Assembly: GCA_003242315.1 (NCBI GenBank)
Contig: QGUY01000016.1
Coordinates: 1-26,728, forward strand
DNA length: 26,728 bases
Direction: 5' to 3'
Source: Bacteroidota bacterium
Lineage (GTDB): Bacteria; Bacteroidota; Bacteroidia; Cytophagales; Cyclobacteriaceae
Numbering within the stretch: position 1 is the stretch's first letter; the number at the start of each line of letters is the position of its first letter. Below the pieces are notes generated by a model. That model saw only the letters and a list, made by a program, of their open reading frames with translations. It searched no databases and had not been told where the DNA came from. Below are positions 1 to 7,332 of the stretch, piece after piece. The position numbers were made by a program, and so were the translations under genes.

Positions 1-96
1 GACCAGTATAGGTACCGTGAGTATAGATCCACCGCCACCGACTAACCCCAGTGAAAGTCCCATGAGAACAGACGCAGCAAAACCAATCACCTCCAT
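1..96 (-). CDS. TauE/SafE-family sulfite exporter-like permease, N-terminal fragment
   Basis: The gene runs off the left edge; only the first 32 codons are present, starting at the ATG at 96-94 and reading without a stop. The fragment is one hydrophobic segment with the glycine-rich signature SLGLVGGGGSILTVPIL, typical of the first membrane helix of TauE/SafE (DUF81) permeases, which move sulfite, sulfoacetate or other sulfur compounds across the inner membrane. It lies 65 bp downstream of the Crp/Fnr gene on the same strand, so the two are probably co-transcribed. The sequence GGAG just before the ATG can serve as a ribosome binding site only if it falls inside the coding start, so no clear site is seen. 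Family is fairly sure; substrate is unknown. Confidence 0.72.
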   Translation of the reverse strand, partial: MEVIGFAASVLMGLSLGLVGGGGSILTVPILV

Positions 97-161
97 AAAA
101 AATAAAAGCGTTTGTGCGCTGCAAAATTAGGCTCGCTGCGAGGGGCGATCAGTAACTATAG

Positions 162-794
162 TCACATTGGCGCCAGAATCTTGATCTTGTTTCTGCCCAA
201 TGAGATTTTCTTGTCGCGTTCCAGCTGCTTGAGAAGTCGTGAAACCACTTCCCGCGCCGTCCCAAGTTCGTCCGCAATTTGCTGGTGTGTCATGGTGAGC
301 TCATTTGTTTTGAGCATTTTCACCTTCGTTTTCAGCAATTCCCACAACCGAACGTCTACCTTTTGAAATGCAATGGCATTGACAACGGACAGGAGTTCTT
401 CATATCGTTTGTTGTAAAGGTCGAACATGAACTGGATCCACTGCGGGTTTTCACGGATGAGCTCCGACACTTTGTGAATGGGCAGCAACAATACCTCCGC
501 CTCTTCTTCGACTACCGCTTTTATTTTGCTTGTGCCGTTGCACGTTGCGCCGAGAAACGACATGACGCAGCTTTCTCCTGGTGCGATGTAATAGAGCAGC
601 ATTTCGCGTCCCTCTTCATCGAGTTTTATGACCTTTATTGCACCGGTGAGAACGATCGGCACGAATCGGATATAGTCGTTCTCGTCAATAAGTACCGTAT
701 CAGGAGGAAACGTCTTAATCGTACCCTCCTTTTTGAGGTGCTCAAGAAGTGAACTACTGATTGAAAATTCCGCGGGTGTAATATCTGTTGTCAT
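162..794 (-). CDS. Crp/Fnr-family transcriptional regulator
   Basis: A 210-residue protein of normal length for the family. Residues about 25-120 form the cyclic-nucleotide-binding-like beta roll (GAIKVIKLDEEGREMLLYYI, then PGES), a long dimer helix follows (about 120-160), and a winged helix-turn-helix occupies about 167-208 (THQQIADELGTAREVVSRLL). It lacks the N-terminal cysteine cluster of Fnr, so an iron-sulfur oxygen sensor is unlikely. Two cysteines, C76 and C85, sit in the effector region. It is followed at 65 bp by a TauE/SafE-like permease on the same strand and is divergent from the GH115 gene across a 210-bp spacer. Regulation of sulfur handling is inferred from that neighbour; a role in the glycan genes is not shown. 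Confidence 0.92.
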   Translation of the reverse strand: MTTDITPAEFSISSSLLEHLKKEGTIKTFPPDTVLIDENDYIRFVPIVLTGAIKVIKLDEEGREMLLYYIAPGESCVMSFLGATCNGTSKIKAVVEEEAEVLLLPIHKVSELIRENPQWIQFMFDLYNKRYEELLSVVNAIAFQKVDVRLWELLKTKVKMLKTNELTMTHQQIADELGTAREVVSRLLKQLERDKKISLGRNKIKILAPM

Positions 795-1004
795 ATTTGG
801 ATCTTCGTCGTAATCAGGTTAAAGAACAAGATTTCGGCAAACTTGATTCAAAACACCGTCGTCGGGGGGCTAACCCCTGATAATCCATAAGAAAATTGAG
901 AAAAACCAACGCTCGACAGTGCAATGCAGCCTCGTCGGTCGCCAATTTCAGTTAAACCACTATTTTTATCGCGATTTTTTTACTAAGCCAAACCCACATC
1001 TGCT

Positions 1005-3998
1005 ATGATTCGTAAGGAAACGGTCCACGCCTTTTTTGTTCGCCACGCTTGCGTTTTGCTTTTTGGTATCGCCGGCTCGTTGCCCGCTGCCTCCCTGGCG
1101 CAGTCGGGTGAAGCGAGCTTTGACCGCGTAAACGTGATCGCTACCGACGAGCCCTTTCCTTCTTCGTCGATCCTGACGACAAAGAAGCGGGAAGGGAAAT
1201 TTACGCTTGTTGAGGACGGCATGCCGGCGGGGATTCTGGTGAGTGACTCGGAGCATACAGGCGTCCTGAAAATTGCGGAGTTGTTCCGCAAGGACCTGAG
1301 TTATGTATCGGGTCAGCAAGCCAAACTGAGCATTGGGAATACAGCGGAAGCTTCAAACCTCATCATCGCGGGTACCGTGAGCAAAAGTGAGCTGATAAAC
1401 CGGTTAGTGCAGGAGCGCAAGCTAAACGTCTCAGGGTTACACGGAAAGTTTGAGCAGTTCATCATCATCCCGGTAAGAAATCCTATGAAAGGGGTGGCCA
1501 ATGCCCTGATCATCGCGGGCAGCGACAAGCGTGGGACGATATTCGGGATATTTACGCTGTCTCGTATGATGGGCGTTTCACCCTGGTACTGGTGGGCGGA
1601 CGCGCCGATAAAATCTCGCAGGAATATCTATGTGAAGAGCGGTGCCTATACCGAGGGAGAGCCGAAGGTGAAGTACAGGGGCATTTTCATTAACGATGAA
1701 GAGCCGGCGCTCGGCGGATGGGTGAGGGAAAAGTTCGGAGGATTTAATCACCAGTTTTACGAAAAAGTTTTTGAGCTCATCCTTCGTCTGAAGGGAAATT
1801 TCCTGTGGCCGGCGATGTGGGGCAAGTCGCTATGGGACGACGATTCCCTTAGCGCGCCACTTGCTGACGAGATGGGTGTTGTGCTCGCGACCACCCACCA
1901 TGAACCTATGATGCGTGCGCACGTGGAGTGGCAACGCTATGGAAAGGGGCCCTGGGATTATGATAAAAACCCTGAAGTCCTTCGTCAATTCTGGCGCGAG
2001 GGGTTGGAGCGAACAAAAGGCCAGGAAACGGTCGTGACGCTCGCGATGCGGGGCGACGGCGACGAGGCGATGAGCGCCGACACGAACATTGAACTCCTGG
2101 AACGGATCGTGAAAGATCAGCGCGAGATCATCGCTGAGGTTACGGGACGACCAGCGGAGGAGACGCCGCAGGTGTGGGCGCTTTACAAGGAGGTTCAGGA
2201 CTACTACGACAAGGGCATGCGCGTGCCGGATGATGTAACGCTCCTGCTGTGCGATGATAACTGGGGCCACGTGAGGATCCTGCCTTCCGTAAACGCCAAG
2301 CCGCGCAAAGGGGGATACGGGATGTACTACCACTTTGATTTCGTTGGCGGTCCCCGGAGTTACAAGTGGCTTAACACGGTTCAGATTGAACGGGTGTGGG
2401 AGCAAATGCGACTTACATACGAGTACGGCGTGAGGGAAATCTGGCTGACGAATGTCGGCGACCTGAAGCCCATGGACCTACCCATCAGCTTTTTCCTCGA
2501 CTATGCCTGGAACCCGGATCGATATGGTGCTAACGCCGTTCAGGAATACTACACGCAATGGGCTGATGAGCAGTTCGGCGCACAATTCGCGCAGCGAATA
2601 GGCAAGATTCTCAGTCTCTACACCAAGTACAATGCCCGGAGAAAGCCGGAACTGTTGGCGCCGAATACTTACAGCCTGACGCAGTACGATGAAGCAGAAC
2701 GTGTGGTAGCCGAATACAACAATCTGCTCGCAGAAGCCAAAAGCATAAAAGACAAACTGCCAGCCGAAGCACAGGATGCATATTACCAGCTGGTGATGTA
2801 TCCGGTTGAAGCCTGTGCTAATATGAACGAAATGTATTTGTGCGCGGCAAAGAACAGACTCCATCGCATGCAGGACCGGGCCTCAACGAATTTTTATGCA
2901 GACCGGACTAAGGAGCTGTTTTTTAAAGACGCGGAACTGACTCAATACCATCACGAGGAGCTTGCTGGCGGTAAATGGAATCACATTATGAACCAGACGC
3001 ACATGGGACACGTGAGTTGGAATGATCCTGCGGTGAACAAGATGCCGGAGGTATCCTATATCCAGACAAAGCGCGACGCGGGACTGGGCTTTGTACTGGA
3101 AAATCCGGTAAGGACGCGACGGCCTTTCGGACCTCCAAGCCGGAGCTTTACGCCGTTTGATCCGCTCAACGATCAAAAGTATTATGTGGAAATCTTCAAT
3201 ACGGGTTCTGAACCCCTTCATTACACCATCACGCCAAAGCAGGAATGGATAAAACTTTCTGCAAGGGAAGGTACCGTCAGGTATGACGAAAGAGTTTATG
3301 TTGGCATCGACTGGACCAGGGTACCCGCGAATGCGACGGAAGGAACGATTACCCTTTCAGGAGCAGACCGCGAAATCAACATCACCGTCCCGGTGCGTCA
3401 GAACGTGCCGCGCGACGCATCAGGATTTGTAGAGAATGCCGGTATTGTCAGTATTGACGCAGTAAATTATCAGAGAGCGGTAGGAACGAAGACCATTGCC
3501 TGGGAGGTGATTCCGAATCTTGGACGTACAGGTTCTGCGATAACCACGACTCCAGTTACATCAACACCGCAAACACCCGGTAAAGGACCTTACCTGGAAT
3601 ATGAAATCGTGTTGCTCGATTCTGGCGAGTATTTCCTCGAGGCGTGGTTTTCGCCCACATTGAATTTTCAAAAAGACGATGGATTGTTGTTTGCGTTTTC
3701 GATTGATGGATCGGAGCCTGTTGTCGAGAACCTCCACAAAGACGCCACTGCTGCCGACTGGACCTATCCGAAATGGTGGAATGATGCAGTCACCGATAAT
3801 ATCATGAAGCGGGTTGTCACGAGCAAAGCACTTTCACCCGGAAAGCATACACTAAGGTATTGGATGATAGATCCGGGGCTCGTGTTGCAGAAGATCGTAT
3901 TGCGGAAAGCAGGTGTTGATGTCCAGTGTTACCTGGGACCGCCGGAGAGCAAGTTCGTTGGCAGTGGGCGGTCGGCAGTAAGCAATAGTGCGCAGTAG
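1005..3998 (+). CDS. GH115 xylan alpha-1,2-(4-O-methyl)glucuronidase, secreted
   Basis: A 997-residue protein with a signal peptide (cleavage likely after SLA, residue 32). GH115 enzymes remove (4-O-methyl)glucuronic acid from internal and terminal xylose units of glucuronoxylan. Family signatures: SDKRGTIFGIFTLSRMMGVS, then SPWYWWAD, then KYRGIFINDEEPALGGW, then LLLCDDNWGHVR. The RGDGD motif (R349, D353) and E396 in ALYKEV have the spacing I recall for active-site Arg, Asp and Glu in the Bacteroides ovatus enzyme BoAgu115A; this is recollection, not an alignment. A C-terminal beta-sandwich at about 805-985 (GYLEYEIVLL-like core, W-rich) matches the family's C-terminal domain. It heads a plus-strand cluster with CE1 and GH43 genes, which supports a xylan role. 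The ribosome binding site is weak. Some GH115 members act on arabinogalactan, a less likely alternative. Confidence 0.93.
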   Translation: MIRKETVHAFFVRHACVLLFGIAGSLPAASLAQSGEASFDRVNVIATDEPFPSSSILTTKKREGKFTLVEDGMPAGILVSDSEHTGVLKIAELFRKDLSYVSGQQAKLSIGNTAEASNLIIAGTVSKSELINRLVQERKLNVSGLHGKFEQFIIIPVRNPMKGVANALIIAGSDKRGTIFGIFTLSRMMGVSPWYWWADAPIKSRRNIYVKSGAYTEGEPKVKYRGIFINDEEPALGGWVREKFGGFNHQFYEKVFELILRLKGNFLWPAMWGKSLWDDDSLSAPLADEMGVVLATTHHEPMMRAHVEWQRYGKGPWDYDKNPEVLRQFWREGLERTKGQETVVTLAMRGDGDEAMSADTNIELLERIVKDQREIIAEVTGRPAEETPQVWALYKEVQDYYDKGMRVPDDVTLLLCDDNWGHVRILPSVNAKPRKGGYGMYYHFDFVGGPRSYKWLNTVQIERVWEQMRLTYEYGVREIWLTNVGDLKPMDLPISFFLDYAWNPDRYGANAVQEYYTQWADEQFGAQFAQRIGKILSLYTKYNARRKPELLAPNTYSLTQYDEAERVVAEYNNLLAEAKSIKDKLPAEAQDAYYQLVMYPVEACANMNEMYLCAAKNRLHRMQDRASTNFYADRTKELFFKDAELTQYHHEELAGGKWNHIMNQTHMGHVSWNDPAVNKMPEVSYIQTKRDAGLGFVLENPVRTRRPFGPPSRSFTPFDPLNDQKYYVEIFNTGSEPLHYTITPKQEWIKLSAREGTVRYDERVYVGIDWTRVPANATEGTITLSGADREINITVPVRQNVPRDASGFVENAGIVSIDAVNYQRAVGTKTIAWEVIPNLGRTGSAITTTPVTSTPQTPGKGPYLEYEIVLLDSGEYFLEAWFSPTLNFQKDDGLLFAFSIDGSEPVVENLHKDATAADWTYPKWWNDAVTDNIMKRVVTSKALSPGKHTLRYWMIDPGLVLQKIVLRKAGVDVQCYLGPPESKFVGSGRSAVSNSAQ

Positions 3999-4050
3999 GC
4001 GGGATGCAGTAGGCTAGCTATGTGCCCTCTATGTGCCCTATGTCTTATGT
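3980..4050. repeat. Short degenerate direct repeats after the GH115 gene
   Basis: Two 9-bp copies of gcagtaggc lie at 3992-4000 and 4006-4014, the first overlapping the GH115 stop codon. They are followed by two adjacent 11-bp copies of ctatgtgccct at 4018-4028 and 4029-4039 and a partial third. The rest of the 280-bp spacer to 4278 is AT-rich toward its middle (4108-4165) and holds no open frame I can support. A GTCTTT...AAAGAC pair around 4131-4157 is possible but weak. Confidence 0.6.
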
Positions 4051-4278
4051 GGTTCAACAACTGCCCGTGATGAACGGCAACCTGAGGGGATAGGCCTCTA
4101 ATATTTTTCCGCGAGCCCACCAATATGGTCTTTGATTTTTCCTATAATTGTAAAAAAGACACTTATAACCTCACGCCATGTGGGTGCTGATGGAATATTC
4201 GGGATGGTCGGAGCGGTGTAGAAGGGGTCGGTACGGCGAGGGAATACAGTCTTCTGTAATCAACTACACTATATAACC

Positions 4279-5397
4279 ATGATTCGTCACCACATTGCCG
4301 CCACAGCACTGGCGATGGCCACGTCATTCTGCTTTGCGCAGACGAGCCCGCCACCCATCAAGGAAGACTTCAAGCCTTCTGTGCTCAATCAACCTGGTCA
4401 GGAATATCCGCAGGTTAACTCGCAGGGCTACGCCCGCTTTCGGATTCATGCCCCCGCGGCTGATAGCGTGAGAGTAAGCCTGGGACTGGGCGGAAGAGGC
4501 GGCACCAAACTCACGAAAGATGCGGATGGGTATTGGACTGGTACAACCGCAGGTCCCCTCGATGAAGGATTTCACTATTATCACGTCTTTGTAGATGGCG
4601 GTAAGTTTAATGATCCGGGTACACTCAACTTCTACGGTTCAGTGCGGTGGGAAAGCGGCATTGAAATCCCGGCCCACGATCAGGATTTCTATGCGCTGAA
4701 GGACGTACCGCATGGTCAGGTGGTGCAAATTCTTTTCCCCTCGAAGAGTACCGGCACGTCGCGTCGTGCTTTCGTGTATTTACCGCCCGATTATCACAAA
4801 GACCTGAATAAGCGTTATCCTGTGTTGTATCTCCAGCACGGCTGGGGCGAAGATGAAACCGCGTGGACTAACCAGGGAAGGGCCAACCTGATCATGGATA
4901 ACCTGATCGCCGAAGGGAAGATTAAGCCTTTCATCATTGTAATGACGTACGGGATGACGAACGAGATCAGGTTTGGACAACTGCGCCAGTTTGACATTAC
5001 ACCGTTCCAGACTGTCCTCGTCGATGAATTGATTCCCTACATCGACGCCAATTTCCGCACGCTCACCGATCAGCCTAATCGCGCCATGGCCGGGCTGTCA
5101 ATGGGTGGGATGGAAACGCGTCTTATTACTCTGAACAAGCCGGACGTCTTCTCGCATTATGCCCTCTTGAGTGGCGGGATATACTCACCGGAGGACATTA
5201 AGGATAAGTCGAAGGTAAAGTTGATCTTCCTCAGTTGCGGTAGCAAGGAAAGGCCGGAGCGTATAAAGACAGCTACGGAAGAACTCCAGAAGGCTGGGTT
5301 TAATGCAGTGTCATACATATCTGAAGGCACAGCGCATGAGTTCCAGACCTGGAGACGAAGCCTCTATCAACTCGCGCCCCTGCTGTTTCGCGATTGA
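4279..5397 (+). CDS. CE1-type esterase with N-terminal E-set domain, secreted
   Basis: A 372-residue protein with a signal peptide (cleavage likely after FCFA, residue 20). Residues about 50-135 form a CBM48/E-set-like domain (FRIHAP, GFHYYHVFVDG). Residues about 150-370 are an alpha/beta hydrolase of the esterase D/feruloyl esterase (CE1) type, with RYPVLYLQHGWGEDETAW and the nucleophile elbow GLSMGG (S274). The base is probably H353 (GTAHEFQTW). Where relatives have a CGxxD acid motif this protein reads CGSKE, so E324 may replace Asp. CE1 enzymes remove acetyl or feruloyl groups from xylan; which one cannot be told. It is strikingly similar to the C-terminal half of the double esterase at 20410-22341. 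It sits between GH115 and GH43 on the same strand, with a 280-bp upstream gap that may hold its own promoter. Confidence 0.9.
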   Translation: MIRHHIAATALAMATSFCFAQTSPPPIKEDFKPSVLNQPGQEYPQVNSQGYARFRIHAPAADSVRVSLGLGGRGGTKLTKDADGYWTGTTAGPLDEGFHYYHVFVDGGKFNDPGTLNFYGSVRWESGIEIPAHDQDFYALKDVPHGQVVQILFPSKSTGTSRRAFVYLPPDYHKDLNKRYPVLYLQHGWGEDETAWTNQGRANLIMDNLIAEGKIKPFIIVMTYGMTNEIRFGQLRQFDITPFQTVLVDELIPYIDANFRTLTDQPNRAMAGLSMGGMETRLITLNKPDVFSHYALLSGGIYSPEDIKDKSKVKLIFLSCGSKERPERIKTATEELQKAGFNAVSYISEGTAHEFQTWRRSLYQLAPLLFRD

Positions 5398-5579
5398 CAT
5401 CACTTCGCGCAACAACCCGATTGTAGTTTTCACATGCTTTACACCATGGGGCGGATCATACTGCGCCGCGCGTGTACGCCACGGAGTGTGGAGCGTTTGA
5501 ATTCGTGACGGGTCGGAAACGGTAGGTCCTTTTAGTATACGTGTTATCTTACACCAAAATAATTTGCAAAGTTGCGCCC

Positions 5580-7331
5580 ATGAACAAACTGAAGGTAATT
5601 CTCTCGTCAGCCACGGTCACGCTGGTTGTCCTGTCAGCGCTTCAATTAAAAGCACAATCCACGGTCAAGCCTGCGAAAGGTGCGCCAGTGTTTTCCAACG
5701 TGATATACCAGGGAAATGACCAGGTATACAAAGACAATCCTCTGGAGGACGACGAATTTTATAATCCCATACTTCAAGGATGCTATCCGGATCCCGCTAT
5801 CACACGTAAAGGGGACGATTACTACCTGGTATGTTCATCGTTTGCGATGTTTCCTGGCGTTCCCATCTTTCACTCGAAGGACCTGGTTAACTGGACACAG
5901 ATCGGTCATGTGCTTGATCGCACGAGTCAACTGGATGTTCACGATACAGGAATCAGCGCCGGCGTATACGCTCCAAGCATCACATACAATCCGCATAACG
6001 ATACCTTTTATATGATCACTACCGCGTTTGCGGGAGGACTGGGAAATATCGTCGTGAAAACGAAAGACCCCTTGAAAGGCTGGAGCGATCCTGTAAAGCT
6101 GGCGTTCAACGGTATTGATCCTTCTTTGTTTTTCGATGATGATGGTAAAGCTTATGTGGTGCACAATGATGCACCGGACCCAGGAAAGGAGCTTTACCGG
6201 GGGCACCGGGTCATTAAGATTTGGGAGTATGACATCGATAACGATAGGGTTATACCCGGCACTGACAAGATCATAGTTGACGGGGGCGTCGATATATCCG
6301 AAAAACCCATTTGGATTGAGGCGCCACATTTGTACAAGAAAAATGGCCGATACTATTTGATGTGTGCCGAAGGAGGCACCGGGGGCTGGCATAGCGAAGT
6401 GATTTTCGTAAGCGATAATGTTAAAGGCCCTTATAAGCCGGCGCCGGGGAACCCGATTTTAACCCAGAGATATTTTCCAAAAGACAGGGCAAACAAAGTG
6501 GATTGGGCTGGTCATGCCGACTTGGTTCTGGGGCCGGATAACAAATACTACGGTGTGTTTCTTGCTGTAAGACCGAATAATAAGGATCGTGTAAATACCG
6601 GCCGCGAAACGTTCATTCTGCCTGTCGACTGGTCGGGGGAATTCCCCGTCTTTGTGAATGGACTTGTTCCTATGAAACCAAAACTGAAGATGCCTGCCGG
6701 TGTGGAGAACAAGACCGGCCAAAACGGTTTCTTCCCGAATGGAAACTTTACCTATACAGAGAATTTCACGTCAGATAAGCTGGACTACAGGTGGATCGGA
6801 CTTCGCGGACCCCGTGAAGCTTTTATCGCACGAACAAAGAAAGGGCTTGCCATAAATCCCTTTGCAGCGAACATAAAGGAACTCAAGCCAACGTCCACTC
6901 TTTTTTATCGCCAGCAGCACAACAGCTTCTCCTTCACCACTACATTGGAGTACAAGCCGAATTCATCTAAAGACCTGGCGGGCATTGTCTGTCTTCAAAG
7001 TGAAGCCTTCAACTATGTCTTTGGTGTCACTAAGAAGGATAATGACTACATCCTTGTGCTGCAGCGAAATGAGAGGAAAGAAATGGGGAGCAATGAGATA
7101 ATCAGCAAGATTCTCGGAACTGCGAAGATTGACATCAAAAATCCAGTCCGGTTGAGGGTGGAAGCAAACGGAGATGACTATGTTTTCAGTTACGCAACAA
7201 ATGAAAGCGATTTTACGAGTGTAGGAGGAACTGTTTCTGGTGACATTCTTTCGACAAATGTCGCAGGAGGTTTTACAGGGTGCCTTCTGGGGTTATATGC
7301 GACGTCGGCAAACGATGCTATTCCAAATTGA
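5580..7331 (+). CDS. GH43 beta-xylosidase/alpha-L-arabinofuranosidase, secreted
   Basis: A 583-residue protein counted from the ATG at 5580; this start gives a clean signal peptide (MNKLKVILSS... LKAQ) and is preferred over an in-frame GTG at 5541. The five-bladed GH43 propeller occupies about 50-370 with all three acidic residues: D71 (GCYPDPAI), D180 (GIDPSLFFDDDG) and E247 (IWIEAPH). Residues about 390-578 look like the GH43_C2 concanavalin-like beta-sandwich common in xylosidases. The enzyme would cleave xylose or arabinose from xylo-oligosaccharides in the periplasm or outside. The stop codon is one base before the start of the next gene, indicating tight co-expression. The 182-bp upstream spacer shows no clear promoter. 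The subfamily and exact specificity are not determined. Confidence 0.93.
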   Translation: MNKLKVILSSATVTLVVLSALQLKAQSTVKPAKGAPVFSNVIYQGNDQVYKDNPLEDDEFYNPILQGCYPDPAITRKGDDYYLVCSSFAMFPGVPIFHSKDLVNWTQIGHVLDRTSQLDVHDTGISAGVYAPSITYNPHNDTFYMITTAFAGGLGNIVVKTKDPLKGWSDPVKLAFNGIDPSLFFDDDGKAYVVHNDAPDPGKELYRGHRVIKIWEYDIDNDRVIPGTDKIIVDGGVDISEKPIWIEAPHLYKKNGRYYLMCAEGGTGGWHSEVIFVSDNVKGPYKPAPGNPILTQRYFPKDRANKVDWAGHADLVLGPDNKYYGVFLAVRPNNKDRVNTGRETFILPVDWSGEFPVFVNGLVPMKPKLKMPAGVENKTGQNGFFPNGNFTYTENFTSDKLDYRWIGLRGPREAFIARTKKGLAINPFAANIKELKPTSTLFYRQQHNSFSFTTTLEYKPNSSKDLAGIVCLQSEAFNYVFGVTKKDNDYILVLQRNERKEMGSNEIISKILGTAKIDIKNPVRLRVEANGDDYVFSYATNESDFTSVGGTVSGDILSTNVAGGFTGCLLGLYATSANDAIPN

Positions 7332-7332
7332 T

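Noticed and set aside
864..880. gggg/cccc hairpin in the Crp-GH115 divergent spacer as an operator
   Set aside because: Only four G-C pairs are certain and no second copy or promoter element is nearby; too weak to annotate. The 795-1004 spacer otherwise shows nothing firm.
1830..2405. A 191-codon open frame on the minus strand inside the GH115 gene
   Set aside because: It lies wholly opposite a well-supported coding region, its product has no recognisable domain, and it reads as a by-product of GH115 codon use. The same applies to other antisense frames, such as 5835-6392 and 21805-22305.
4131..4157. Promoter before the 4279 esterase (TTTG then TATAATTG)
   Set aside because: The spacing between the two elements is about 11-14 bp, too short for the Bacteroidota pattern.
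5541..5579. GTG at 5541 as the GH43 start
   Set aside because: It would put 13 extra residues before a well-formed signal peptide; the ATG at 5580 is the better start.
7240..7332. GTG at 7240 as the PQQ dehydrogenase start
   Set aside because: It would overlap GH43 by 92 bp and spoil the lipoprotein signal; the ATG at 7333 fits both.
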